This document shows positions 1-12,578 of a DNA stretch of 35,000 nucleotides, one piece after another. Position 1 is the stretch's first letter, and each line of letters starts with the position of its first letter. The DNA comes from Chrysomallon squamiferum. Taxonomy: Eukaryota > Mollusca > Gastropoda > Neomphalida > Peltospiridae. Location of the stretch: NCBI GenBank assembly GCA_012295275.1, contig CM022677.1, positions 18,055,940 through 18,090,939 of the forward strand. Direction: 5' to 3'. The notes under the pieces are model-generated. The model was not told the origin of the DNA, searched no databases, and was given only the letters and a program-made list of their open reading frames with translations. Made by a program: the position numbers and the translations under genes.

Positions 1-367
1 CGCGCGCACGCACACACACACACTTATAGATGTGTGTTTATATTAGACTTGATTTTCATCTGACAGTTTCACCTAACAGAACTCAGTTAACGCTCAACCC
101 TAATAAGTTAAAAGATAAACAAAAACGGATAAGAAATCAATGTTGTAACAGATTACACTGCTAAATGATGGTTATTAAATAAACATGTATTTTCCTCAGT
201 GCAAAAAATTAATTTTGTCTTTTGCAAGCGAGTACGGTATTAATGATTTCTTGAGAAAACGGTCAAAAGATTTGTCCATTTTTGCGTCATAAAAGTCTGT
301 CAGCCATGTTGTTTCTGACACGCTAGGATTTGATGGAGAGAAAAAAGGAAGAAGATAGATAAAAGGA

Positions 368-511
<144 letters not shown>

Positions 512-740
512 GAAAGAAAGATAGAGAAGCGACATAGAGAGATATAGAGTGGGACAGACAGAGACAGAAAGACAGACAGACAGTAAGAATGACAGAAATG
601 GAGAAAGATACATAGATAGATAGAGAGAGAAAAAAAAAACAAAAACAAAAAAACAAAAACAAAGAGAGAGCTTCCTCATGGCATGTTCATAAAATTCCTT
701 TGGTTTAACTAAATATTTACTTTAAAAAAAATATATTAAT

Positions 741-796
741 AAAATAAATAAATAAATAAATAAATTAATAAACAAATAAACAAACAAACAAACAAA

Positions 797-843
<47 letters not shown>

Positions 844-845
844 AT
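741..845 (+). repeat. (AAAT)n / (AAAC)n tetranucleotide array
   Basis: About 105 bp of AAAT units with an internal run of AAAC units. It is matched in copy B at 10336-10445 with a different unit number. Poly(A) follows at 964-993. Confidence 0.9.
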
Positions 846-1030
846 ATGACAATAATATAATACTGATAACTAATAAATAAACGTGCTTAAGATGTGTGTA
901 AAAGAAATAAGATTTTACGTCGTAATAATTTCCTGCGAAATGAAATTACAATAACAGATCAAAAGAAAAAAAAAAAAAAAAAAAAAAAAAAAAGAAAGAA
1001 AAAAGAAAACCACTGTTCGTACGTTACGAA

Positions 1031-1247
1031 TTCACGAACCGGCTTATTAACGTGATGAAAGAAAACGTCATTTTTAAATTAAGACTTTACGAGCGGCTTT
1101 ACGTTACGTCAATACGACTTCAGATTAACGACCAGTCGTAATTAATTAATTTTTAAATTCTACTAAAAGACGTATTAAGGAAAAAAGGAAAAATTAAAAT
1201 GAAGCAGATGATGTGGTACTGTGTCGGCGAAGATGTTTGTATTAAAA
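1031..1247 (+). promoter_or_regulatory. Conserved receptor promoter module, copy A
   Basis: A 40-bp block (1031-1070) starts with TTCACGAACC and ends with GTGATGAAAGAAAACGTCA. It differs at one position from copy B and at four from the receptor 3 copy, while the flanks of receptor 3 have largely diverged. The last six bases, ACGTCA, form a CRE-type half-site. About 170 bp downstream a TATA-like TATTAAAA (1240-1247) lines up with a perfect TATAAAAG upstream of receptor 3. A possible first-exon donor (GTTAGT, about 1306) aligns with GTAGGT of receptor 3. The promoter role is inferred from this conservation and spacing; the receptor ATG is 4.35 kb downstream. Confidence 0.6.
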
Positions 1248-2029
1248 CGAAAGTTTAATTGCATTTTTTTTTTCATGGCTTTTTTTTTTTTTTTTTTTTT
1301 TTTTAGTTAGTAGTTATCGCTTACTTTCTAATGAAGGTGACTGTTACAGAAAAAAAAGTGTTATGTGTGTGTGAGCGTGTGTGTGCGTGTGCGTGCGTGC
1401 GTGAAATCAACCAAAGAAAGAAAGAAAGAGGATTGGTAGATATGAAAAATAATCTACAGAAAACTAATGGATGTAGTAGATATATTTCATTATGGCATTT
1501 CAGAATAAACAAACGAAATAGTAAACAGACAAATAAACAAACAAACAATTAAATAAATGTAAAATATATATTCAACTAAACACAAGGTTTTTAAACGATG
1601 CAAAGTGTGTTGTTTTTTTTGTTGTTTTTTTAAATTTGTTTTAATTTCAAGTAACGCTCGGTTTCTTTATCATCTTTGCGGCAAAATCCGTTATTTCTTT
1701 TGACCGTCCATTAATTTACACAGTGATGGAGCGATGAAAGGACAGAACAAACGCTATTTACCGAAAAGTATGAAAAACTAATTATCGTATTTATTATTTA
1801 AAAAAAAAAAAAAGTATAATTGCCAATCTGTCAGTTAAAAAGTTTTTGCTATCGGTAACCCGGTTGAAGAAAAGTACTCTCCCAGTAATTTCATTGTTGC
1901 CTTTTTATAATAGATGATGATTCGGTGTCGCTGAAGTAATTTTCTAGGATAATAATGATAGCGTGTTAGATAGCAGTATCCTTATGAGTTTCTTTTGATT
2001 TATGTGTTGTGTTAAGGGAAGACTGTTAC
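1248..2029. other. Presumed 5' intron of receptor 1, first part
   Basis: Contains a poly(T) run (1263-1304), a short TG/TGCG tract (1363-1403) and unique AT-rich sequence shared with copy B. No coding signal is seen on either strand. Confidence 0.5.
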
Positions 2030-2445
2030 TGTTGTTGTTGTTGTTGTTGTTAGTAGTAGTAGTAGTAGTTGTTGTTGTAGTAATAGTAGTAGTAGTTGTA
2101 GTAGTAGTAGCAGCAGCAGTTCTAGTAACAGTAGATATTAGAATACTACTAATAATAGTTGTGATAGGTGTAATAGTAATAATAGTAGTAGTAATTCATA
2201 TTATTGTTATTATTATTATTACTCATAATAGTAATATTTATTGTTGTTGTAGTAGTAGTGGCAGTAGTATTAGTAGCAGTAGTAGCAGTAGCAATTGTAG
2301 TAGTAGCAGTAGTAGTAGCAGTAGTAGTAGTGGCATTAGTAATAGCAGAAGTAGTAGCAGTAGTAGTAGTAGCAGTATTAGTAGTATTAGTAGCAGTAGT
2401 AATACATCTAGCAGTAGTAGTAGCAGAAGAAGAATGATTAGTATT
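2030..2445 (+). repeat. Cryptic trinucleotide array (TTG/TAG/CAG-type)
   Basis: About 415 bp of imperfect TTG, TAG, CAG and AAT triplets. It is open in several frames as low-complexity Ser, Val or Thr runs, which are not believable proteins. Copy B has the same array at 11550-11935, and an inverted relative lies at 7262-7460. Confidence 0.9.
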
Positions 2446-3066
2446 GTTATCGTTATTAGCAGTAGTATTAGAAATAATAGAAACAGCTTCTTTTGTAATT
2501 ATAGTTACACAAATTCTTGGTTTTTGCTTTCTTGTAATAATTAACAGGAATCTGTAGGTGTCCTTTTGTGGTCTTAACAAATAACGTATTTATTCCTTGT
2601 TATTTTTTTTTTATCGATTTTGAAATATATGTAATAAGTAATTCATCATTTTGAAAAAAAAAAAGAAAAAAAAAAAAAATGTCTTTAAAATGAATCATTA
2701 ATTTGGTTTGCTTAGTTCTTGTTGTTTTTTTGTGTTGTTGTTTGTTTTTTTTTTTTGTTCAGTAGCAAAATAATAATTAAAAAAAATAAACAGTTTTCTA
2801 ACTGTGCCGCTGATAAAGAATATTGTTTGCATAAGTAATTTTCTGTTAAGAAATAAAAATAATATCTGAATAAAAGTCGAGTTAACGATATAATTATTGT
2901 CATTACTGACGGTGTTTCGACACGAAGAAGACATATTTTCATTGTCACGTTGAACAAAATTAATAATTAATGCTAATACAAATATAAGTAATAGAAAACA
3001 AACATGATTAGGTACTGACCTTTTTTTTGTTGATAAATGATTGTATGTATGTTACGTGAGAGCATG

Positions 3067-3068
<2 letters not shown>
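2446..3068. other. Unique AT-rich intronic sequence (no gene)
   Basis: Non-repetitive stretch shared by copy A and copy B. Bases 2605-2925 are also related, on the opposite strand, to 6911-7123. Homopolymers interrupt it (2655-2680, 2740-2758). No exon is supported. Confidence 0.7.
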
Positions 3069-3137
<69 letters not shown>

Positions 3138-3196
3138 CAGCTAACCTATGATGGATACATATCTTAATAATAATATTAAATACTTACAACAACATC

Positions 3197-3253
<57 letters not shown>

Positions 3254-3308
3254 CAACAATCACCATAATTATTGTCGTTATCATCATCATCATCATCATC
3301 ATCATCTA
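3069..3308 (+). repeat. Composite (TG)n, (AAT)n, (ATC)n microsatellite
   Basis: TG repeats at 3069-3133, AAT repeats at 3199-3250, then ATC repeats at 3282-3308. The same order occurs in copy B (12497-12797), with an extra AAC-rich section there. Confidence 0.93.
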
Positions 3309-3715
3309 CTCTTTAAGTTCTTGATCACTACATAATCATAACTGCATCCCACAATGCAGCAGGGTGACTGACATACACGGGTTTGCTTATCTCATTGGCG
3401 AAAGACGTCTTCTCCTAATCAAATAATCAAAAATGATACATATATATACAGAATCTCTAATTAGTTATAACATATAACTTGAAGAAACTTCGCTGTAATT
3501 CGAGACTTTGATGTAATCAGGTCTCACGAAGTGATAATTTGTCATTGGCTGGCTGCTAGTTGGGGTTTTTTTTTTTTTTTGTAGTTTTTTTTTTTTATGA
3601 AGCTTTTTATCGAGATTGAAGCGAGAGGTTTTTGCTTTCGGAACGATACTTGAAGTTTGGTGTTTTCGAGAAATGCACGTGCATACGCAACTGGTAAGTT
3701 GTCTTTGGTAATATT

Positions 3716-3797
3716 ATGGTATAATATAATATAATATAATATAATATAATATAATATAATATAATATAATATAATATAATATAATATAATATAATAA
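3716..3797 (+). repeat. (ATAAT)n pentanucleotide array
   Basis: About 16 tandem TAATA-type units. The copy B counterpart (13193-13252) has about 11, so the array changed length after the duplication. Confidence 0.95.
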
Positions 3798-4130
3798 TAT
3801 GATAATACAATACTATAGAGTACATTATTATATAAAAATGAAATATATTACAGACAAAAATTTTTCTTTTTCCGAAATATTTCATATTTCTCTGAAACCT
3901 TATTTAATGTACAAAACTATTGAAAGTATTATATGAAATTACCTGCAGACTGTCTATTTAAGCCCTGTATAAAATATAAATTGATTTCGTGTTTAGAATT
4001 TGAAAATATATTCACAGGCTTTTCCAAATTAGAAATTTCAAAAGTTTTTGGATAAGGGATGGTTAACCTGTAGTAAAATTCTACGGAAAAGATAAATGTT
4101 CTTAACCAAAAAATTGTGTAATTTATTAAT

Positions 4131-4134
4131 TCTT

Positions 4135-4200
<66 letters not shown>

Positions 4201-4607
4201 TTTTGTTTGTTTTTGTTGGTTGCTTTTTTTTTATTTGTGTGTTTCTTTTGCGGTTTCTTTTAACTTCAACTTTTTTTTATTTCATTTTCCTTTCTTCATA
4301 TTTTTTCTTCTTGTTGTTATAACGTTCATTGTTAATCTTTTCTTAAACAAGATTAAGTTTCTTTATTTTTCTTTGCTTTCTTTTCTGTTTTTAATTAACC
4401 TTCTGTTATATTTTTTTTATTTAAATTTTTTTTTTTCTCTCCATTTCCTAAGGTTACCTTTCTTCATGTTTATTCAATTTATTATTCCTTTATTCTTTTT
4501 TTTTTTTCTTTTTTTTTTCTGCATTTCATTTCTTTATCATTTTTTTTTTAGTTTCAATTTCTCTGGTTTCTAATTTAGTTTATTAAATAATAATAATAAT
4601 AATAATC

Positions 4608-4664
<57 letters not shown>
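4131..4664 (+). repeat. (CTT)n, (ATT)n, T-rich tract and (AAT)n
   Basis: CTT units at 4131-4163, ATT units to 4200, a T-rich degenerate tract to about 4570, then AAT units at 4587-4664. Copy B keeps the same order (13591-14108). All frames through it are low complexity. Confidence 0.9.
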
Positions 4665-4670
<6 letters not shown>

Positions 4671-5173
4671 GTTTAAACATTTTTTTAAAAAATGTTTATA
4701 ATGGTAAATTGTTATAATATTTATGGAATAGCAATTTTCGTAATTTTTGAAATTACATTTCTCAAGTCTGTTTAATAAGCTACTGCTGTATATAATTATG
4801 AATGTTAGCACGTGCACACAAAATTAGATTATTCTGCATTATTCTGTTTTTCTATCCTTTTACTATTTTTTCTCAGTTCTTCTCATTCCCTCTCTCATTC
4901 TGTTCTTTACCAGTTTTTCTCCCAATTTTGCTAACTCTTTCTCTATTTCTCTCTCTCACTTTTCTCTGTCGTTCTTCAGTCTTTTCTATCTCGTCTTCCT
5001 TTTCTCTCTACCTTTCCTGACTACCTCCCTCCATCTCTCTCTATAATTATCCATCTGTCTGTCTGTCCGTCTATCTATCTATCTGTCTGTCTCTCTTTCT
5101 CTCACCCTTTTTTCTCACTTTCTTTTTTCTCTTTTGCAAAGAAACGCAAGCGCGCACAAACACACACACACAC

Positions 5174-5242
5174 ACTCGCATTTTACACACATACACACTC
5201 GCATTTTACACACATACACACTCGCATTTTACACACATACAC
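5174..5242 (+). repeat. 23-bp tandem repeat, three units
   Basis: Units begin ACTCGCATTTTACAC at 5174, 5197 and 5220. Copy B has only one unit (near 14707), so this is a recent expansion in A or contraction in B. It lies in the presumed 5' intron just before the receptor 1 exon. Confidence 0.9.
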
Positions 5243-5291
5243 ACGTATACAGAGCATTTACTCTAAATATGTATTAAATTCCATATCTATA

Positions 5292-5292
<1 letters not shown>

Positions 5293-5332
<40 letters not shown>

Positions 5333-5368
5333 ATAATAATAATAATAATAACTTTTATTATTTTTCAG
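5293..5368 (+). promoter_or_regulatory. (CTA)n(AAT)n array and 3' splice acceptor of receptor 1
   Basis: CTA units run into AAT units and then ACTTTTATTATTTTTCAG. The AG at 5367-5368 is a good 3' splice site, 52 bp before the ATG. The CTA/AAT boundary gives TACTAAT, which matches a branch-point consensus, so the microsatellite may itself form the branch site. Receptor 2 has the same arrangement. Confidence 0.65.
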
Positions 5369-5420
5369 GGGACCCATCATAAAAAACCCTGAAGTAACAG
5401 GTCTTTATAAAAGAACAAAA

Positions 5421-5675
5421 ATGAACTTCTCCGCGAATTTCTCATTCCCAGCCAACCAAACGTACAACGATGACGTAGTATACGAGTACAACAATGACGT
5501 CATATCCGAAAGCGAAAACGAGACGTCACGTGACGAATGGCCGTACTTTGATTTATATGGCCGCGAATACTGGGCGATAGTTTTAACCATCGCTGTTATC
5601 GGAATCGTGGGCAACGTCCTGCAGTTTGTACTGATGACGGATTCGAAACTGAGCTACCTGTCGTATTCAGTGTAT
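5421..5675 (+). pseudogene. Receptor 1: truncated class A GPCR exon (N-terminus and TM1 only)
   Basis: The ATG starts a protein matching receptor 2 for its extracellular N-terminus and first transmembrane helix. There are N-glycosylation sequons NFS, NFS, NQT and NET, then the TM1 motif GNVLQFVLM. Homology stops after SYLSYSVY, at the entry to TM2. The frame then runs into CA/TA-repeat DNA (Thr, His, Tyr, Ile) and stops at 5771. TM2-TM7, the DRY motif and all later helices are missing, so no seven-helix receptor can be made. Compared with receptor 2 it has 20 extra N-terminal residues (VVYEYNN...), an in-frame 60-nt difference bordered by short GATGACG/GTGACGA repeats. The upstream splice acceptor and promoter block are intact. 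It could still yield a transcript, or a small one-helix peptide. Confidence 0.88.
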
Positions 5676-5694
5676 ACTGAGCTACCTGTCGTAT
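5648..5694 (+). repeat. 28-bp partial tandem duplication at the receptor 1 breakpoint
   Basis: The 19 bases at 5648-5666 (ACTGAGCTACCTGTCGTAT) recur exactly at 5676-5694. The second copy then runs straight into TA/CA repeats. This marks the rearrangement junction that cut off receptor 1. Confidence 0.9.
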
Positions 5695-6080
5695 ACATAT
5701 ATATACACACACATACATACATACATGCACAGAACACATACACACAGACACGCACAAACACACGTATATAAACGCACACATAGGGACACACACAGAACAC
5801 AGATATATACAAGCACATAATACACATACCCATCTATAAATACAGAGGCACATATATACACACACACATATACATATATACATACTAACATACTAATAGA
5901 CATACATAAATACACGCACATATAAAAAACAAAAAAAAAAAAAAAAAAAAGAAAAAGAAAAAAAAAGAAACAAACCTCCAAAAAAAAAAAAACAAAAACC
6001 TCCAAAAAAAAAAAAAAAAAACTCTCACACGCACACATACATTATACAGGCACACACACACGCATATAAATTTCATTTTA
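5695..6080. repeat. CA/TA-rich simple repeats and poly(A) tracts
   Basis: Imperfect CACA, CATA and TATA repeats (5695-5925), then two long A-rich tracts (5929-5969 and 5979-6020) separated by CAAACCTCC, each ending in AAACCTCC- or ACTCTC-like spacers. No gene. Confidence 0.85.
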
Positions 6081-6745
<665 letters not shown>

Positions 6746-6910
6746 CAGCAAACAAACAAAAAGTAAAAACATAAAAAACTCCAAACAAAATAAGTTATCA
6801 TAAATTGAAGGTCAGTATCCTCACCATTACTTTTTTTCTCAATTCTCTTACTTATTATATATATATATATATTTTTAATGTGATAATATAAATATTATTT
6901 TCTTTATTTT

Positions 6911-7122
6911 GGAAAACACCGCCAGTAACAACCATAATTATATTCCTAACGCGATTTTCATTCATGAATTTGTCTTCTTCTTAGCCGAAAATGACTAATA
7001 CAAACAACAGTCATTATTAGTTCTATATTTAGGAAACGGTGTACATTTTTTACTTTCACTACGGATGAAAAACAAAACAAAATTGATAACTCCTTGTGAA
7101 ACCATAATTTTCAAAATCGATA

Positions 7123-7156
<34 letters not shown>

Positions 7157-7460
7157 TATAAGAAATAAATCAAATATTATCTCTGTTTTTGTGTTAATGA
7201 ATTAGTGTCATGTTTTTCTAGTGTTTCTAGTTCTGATGCTATTGCTTTCAGTATTAGTGCTAGTGTTATCATTACAACAACACAAAATATGCAAAGAAAG
7301 TATTTCTACTACTACTACTACTGCTATTACGACTGACAACATTACTGCCAATACGATTAATAATAATAACATCAAGAACAACAACAATACCATCAATAAC
7401 AACAACAACAACGGAACTGTTTCTGATCGATGCGACAACTACTACATTTACAACCACTAA
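6911..7460 (-). repeat. Older inverted copy of part of the duplicated segment
   Basis: Read on the minus strand, 7123-6911 aligns with 2605-2925 of copy A and its copy B equivalent. Shared anchors are TATCGATTTTGAAA, TATTGTTTG versus TGTTGTTTG, TTAAGAA versus CTAAGAA, and ATATAATTAT followed by TTACTGNCGGTGTTT. The adjoining triplet array at 7262-7460 occupies the expected place of the cryptic trinucleotide array at 2030-2445, also inverted. Divergence is clearly greater than between copies A and B. No inverted receptor exon is present. Confidence 0.72.
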
Positions 7461-7516
7461 ACCAATAGTTAGGCATTTTCCAATTACTGCTACTGTCGCT
7501 TAGAAGACAGACAGTG

Positions 7517-7541
7517 ATATATATATATATATATATATATG

Positions 7542-7629
<88 letters not shown>
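7517..7629 (+). repeat. (AT)n then (AG)n microsatellite
   Basis: AT units at 7517-7540 followed by AG units at 7544-7629. Confidence 0.95.
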
Positions 7630-8092
<463 letters not shown>

Positions 8093-8271
8093 CACAAACG
8101 CACAGACACATAAACATATATGTTTATTTTTATATCTCTGTCTGTCTTTCTGTGTATGTGTTCGTGTTATAAAAGCTCTCCTATGTTTCTTTTCTCCATT
8201 TTCGTCTCCGATTCTTCTGAATCGTGCTACAAAATAAAACATACATTAACAAAGTCGTAGGCTATCTCACG

Positions 8272-8540
8272 AAACTGAATAATAAACTCGGACGAATATG
8301 ACGTAACTGAATACGCAACAACAGTAAGAATACGACCAATATAATAATGCATAAATAAAAATATGATGTAAACAATTTAGAATAGTTAAGAACAATAACA
8401 GTAGACCAAAACAATAATGCATAAATAAAAATATGACGTAAGCAATTTAGGATAATTAAGAATAATGACAACAAATACGAATACAATAACGTAAGGATTA
8501 AAACTGTGACGTAAGCGTTATAGAATATTTAACAAAACGA
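8272..8540 (+). repeat. ~70-bp tandem repeat, four diverged units, each with a TGACGTAA-like site
   Basis: Two middle units are close copies: AATAATGCATAAATAAAAAT starts at 8343 and again at 8413. Weaker units flank them. Each carries TGACGTAA or TGATGTAA (8299, 8364, 8434 and 8507; spacing 65, 70, 73), typically followed by a stretch like AGCAATTTAGGATA. Confidence 0.82.
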
Positions 8541-9380
8541 GCAGTACTAAGAATGAACATATGTTACTAATAAGATGAATATACATCAAAGGGACATGCA
8601 TGAATGCGCGTGCATGTTCATAAATGTATCAGCCGAAATTATTTTACTGTATGGATTTGGCATTGCTTCTAAAAAGTATAGAAATTTGGGGATTTGAAAA
8701 TTTGTCGTTAATGGAATAATTAGATAACCGGTATATGAAACTGTTATTTTACCTGTAAGTAAATCTACCCCATTGTACCTGGACGTTATCCTGTTTATAT
8801 TACTGCAAAAGTAAGAATGATTATTTACTAGTAACGAATGATCACGGCAAAATAGACGAGTTTCATTATAAATTTACATGTTTGATTTTTTTTTTTTTTT
8901 TTTTTTCAAAGAATCAAAGAAATCAATAGCCACCATTTTGTCATTTCGTCAGACTAAATAAAGCAATGATAACGTTTATAAGTTATTTAACGCTGAACAA
9001 GCTGACGTCCTTTGAAAATTTACTATTTTTTTATTTAAATTTTATCGTGAAATTTGTTCAAATCATTTTCACTGATGTAGCTGTATTGTATAGTTTTAAC
9101 TACTGTGTACATTACCTTGAATCTATCATCTTGTTCAAAATTATACTAAATTATAATTATAGTTTAATATATCTTCGTATATCTGAGTGTACTTATCTAA
9201 CCGCCTATCTGTCTCGTTTATTCTCTCACGTACGTATCGGCTGATCAATCGATCGAGTTCTCTACCTCCGATTTGCAATCAATAAATCACATCAATTTTC
9301 ACATAAAAGACATCCAGCAAAGAGGTCTAGTGACAGTTAGTAATCAGGTAGACTGTAGTAAAGTATTGAACTGTATACGT
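8541..9380. other. Unique AT-rich intergenic stretch
   Basis: Apart from a poly(T) run at 8886-8906, it is non-repetitive. The longest frame (8966-9244, plus) is Leu/Ile/Phe/Tyr-rich as expected from AT-rich DNA, with no recognisable motif. No gene supported. Confidence 0.55.
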
Positions 9381-9643
9381 GTCTAGTTATCTGTATGTTT
9401 GTATGTGTCCCTCTGGGTGCATGTTGGTGACGCTTTTGTGCGTATGTCTGTGTGCATTTGGGTATGTGCGTATGTCTCTGTGTGTGTGTGAATGTATCTA
9501 TATGTGTGTGTGTGTCTTGATGTGGTGCTTGTAGATTGTTTATTTGTGTGTGTATGTATATATGTATCTGTGTTTATGACTTCTACATTTATACGCCTGT
9601 TTAAATATATATATATATACACACACACACACATACATCCACA
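9381..9643. repeat. GT/GTAT-rich then TA/CA-rich repeat tract
   Basis: Imperfect TGTG, TATG and TGTCTG repeats leading into (AT)n and (AC)n just before copy B begins. The duplication boundary or its left extension probably lies in or before this tract. Confidence 0.7.
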
Positions 9644-10003
9644 CGCGCGCACACACACACACACACTTATAGATGTGTGTTTATATTAGACTTGATTTTC
9701 ATCTGACAGTTTCACCTAACAGAACTCAGTTAACGCTCAACCCTAATAAGTTAAAAGATAAACAAAAACGGATAAGAAATCAATGTTGTAACAGATTACA
9801 CTGCTAAATGATGGTTATTAAATAAACATGTATTTTCCTCAGTGCAAAAAATTAATTTTGTCTTTTGCAAGCGAGTACGGTATTAATGATTTCTTGAGAA
9901 AACGGTCAAAAGATTTGTCCATTTTTGCGTCATAAAAGTCTGTCAGCCATGTTGTTTCTGACACGCTAGGATTTGATGGAGAAAAAAAAAAGAAGATAGA
10001 TAA

Positions 10004-10005
<2 letters not shown>

Positions 10006-10094
<89 letters not shown>
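10006..10094 (+). repeat. (AG)n microsatellite of copy B
   Basis: Counterpart of 373-508, about 45 bp shorter, again followed by GACAGA-type imperfect units. Confidence 0.95.
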
Positions 10095-10102
<8 letters not shown>

Positions 10103-10335
10103 CACGAGAGAGAATGAGAAAGAGAGAGAGAGAAGCGACATAGAGAAAGATAGAGTGGGACAGACAGAGACAGAAAGAAAGACAGACAGACAGACATACA
10201 GTAAGAATGACAGAGATGGAGAAAGATATATAGACAGATAGATAGAGAGAGAAAAAAACAGAGATCTTTCTCATGCCACGTTCATAAAATTCCTTTGGTT
10301 TAACTAAATGTTTACTTTAAAAAATATATATTAAT

Positions 10336-10387
10336 GAAATAAATAAATAAATTAATTAATAAACAAATAAAAACATAAACAAACAAA

Positions 10388-10434
<47 letters not shown>

Positions 10435-10445
10435 ATACATACATA
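10336..10445 (+). repeat. (AAAT)n tetranucleotide array of copy B
   Basis: Counterpart of 741-845. Its internal AAAC run is shorter. A long poly(A) tract follows at 10575-10622. Confidence 0.9.
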
Positions 10446-10573
10446 TGACAATAATATAATACTGATAACTAATAAACAAACGTGCTTAAGAAGTGTATAA
10501 AAGAAATAAGATTTTACGTCGTAATAATTTCCTGCGAAACGAAATTACAAAAATAAAATAAAATAAAAAAAAT

Positions 10574-10625
<52 letters not shown>

Positions 10626-10642
10626 TGTTCGTACGTTACGAA

Positions 10643-10854
10643 TTCACGAACTGGCTTATTAACGTGATGAAAGAAAACGTCATATTTTAATTAAGACTTT
10701 GCCACCGGCTTTAAGTTACGTCAATACGACTTCGATTAACGACAACTCGTAATTTTAATTTTTAAATTCTAATAAAAGACGGATTAATGAAAAGGGAAAA
10801 TTAAAATGAAGCAGATTATTTGCTACTGTGTCGAGGAAGATTTTTGTATTAAAA
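10643..10854 (+). promoter_or_regulatory. Conserved receptor promoter module, copy B
   Basis: The 40-bp block (10643-10682) matches copy A at 39 of 40 positions. TATTAAAA follows at 10847-10854. The receptor 2 ATG is about 4.3 kb downstream, so a long 5' intron is implied. The promoter role is inferred. Confidence 0.6.
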
Positions 10855-11549
10855 CGAACATTTAATTTGCATTTTTGTTTTCACGGCTTTTTTTTTTTTT
10901 TTTTTTTTAGTTAGTAGTTATCGCTCACTTTTTAATGTGCGTGTGTGTGTGTGCGTGCGTGCGTGAAAGCAAAGAAAGAAAGAAAGAAAGAGGATTGGTA
11001 GATATGAGAAATAATTTACTGAAAACTAGTGGATGTAGTAGAAATATTTCATTATGGCATTTCAGAATAACGAAACGAAATAGTAAACAAACAAACAAAC
11101 AAACAAACAAACAAACAAACAAACAAATAAATAAATTTAAAACATATATTCGTCCATCCACCCGTATCCCACCCATTAAATTTTCTATCTCTGCCTAAAC
11201 ACGAGGTTTTTAAACGACATTGTTTTTTTTTTTTTTTTTTTAACTTCATTTTATCGCTCGGTTTCTTTATCATCTTTGCGGCAAAATCCGTTATTTCTTT
11301 TGACCGTCCATTAATTTACACAGTGACGAAGCGATGAAAGGACAGAACAAACGCTATTTACCGGAAAGTATGAAAAACTAATTATCGTATTTATAAAGTA
11401 CTCTCCCAGTAATTTCATTGTTGCCTTTTTATAATAAATTATGATTCGGTGTCGCTGAAGTAATTTTCTAGGATAATAACGATAGCGTGTTAGATAGTGG
11501 TATCCGTATGACTTTCTTTTGATTTATGTGTTGTATTAAGGGAAGACTG

Positions 11550-11935
11550 TTATTGTTGTTGTTGTTGTTAGTAGTAGTAGTTGTTGTTGTAGTAACAGTA
11601 GTAGTGGTAGCAGTAGTAGTATTAGCAGCAGCAGTTGTAGTAATAGTAGATATTAGAATACTACTACTAATAATAGTTGTGATAGCTGTAATAGTAATAA
11701 CAGTAGTAGTAATTATTATTGTTATTATTATTATTACTCATAATAGTAATATTAATTGTTGTTGTAGTAGTAGTGGCAATAGTAGTATTACCAGTAGTAG
11801 CCGTGGCAGTTGTAGAACAGCGGTAGTAGAAGCAGTAGCAGTAGTAGAAGCAGTAGCAGTTGAAGCATTAGTAATAGCAGTAGTTGTAGCAGTAGTAGTA
11901 CCAGTAGTACCAGTAGAAGGAGTAGTAGTAATTCT
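11550..11935 (+). repeat. Cryptic trinucleotide array of copy B
   Basis: TTG, TAG, CAG and AAT triplets as in copy A. Lower-complexity Val/Ala or Thr/Ala readings in all frames are artefacts. Confidence 0.9.
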
Positions 11936-12496
11936 AGAATTGTAGTTACACAAATTCTTAGTTTTTGCTTTCTTGTAATAATTAACAGAAATCTGTAGGT
12001 GTGTTTTTGTGATCTTAACAAATAACGTATTTATTCCTTGTTATTTTTTTATCGATTTTGAAATCTATGTAATAAGTAATTCATCATTTTGAAATAAGAA
12101 AAGAAGAAAATAAAACTTTAAAATGAGTCATTAATTTGGTTAGCTTAGTTCTTGTTGTTTTCTATGTTTCTTCTTTGTTCCATAGGAAAATAATAATAAA
12201 AAAAATAAACAGTTTTCTAACTGTGCCGTTAATAAAGAATATTGTTTGCATAAATAATTTTCTGTTAAGAAATAAAAATAATATCTGAATAAAAGTCGAG
12301 TTAACGATATAATTATTGTCATTACTGACAGTGTTTCGAAATGAAAAAGACATATTTTCATTGTCACGTTGAAAAAATTAATAATTAATGCTAATAAAAA
12401 TATAAGTAATAGAAAACAAACATGATTAGGTACTGACCTTTTTTTTTTATTAATAATGTTTTGATAAATGATTGTATGTATGTTATGCGAGAGCGT

Positions 12497-12517
12497 GCAC
12501 GTGTGTGTGTGTGTTTA

Positions 12518-12578
<61 letters not shown>

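Noticed and set aside
2002-2580. Ser-, Val-, Thr- or Asn-rich open frames in triplet arrays (also 7208-7460, 11526-12021, 23047-23459, 31371-31583)
   Set aside because: Imperfect trinucleotide repeats are open on both strands; the readings are pure low complexity.
8966-9244. 92-codon plus-strand frame rich in Leu, Ile, Phe and Tyr
   Set aside because: Composition is what AT-rich noncoding DNA gives; no motif and no splice or promoter context.
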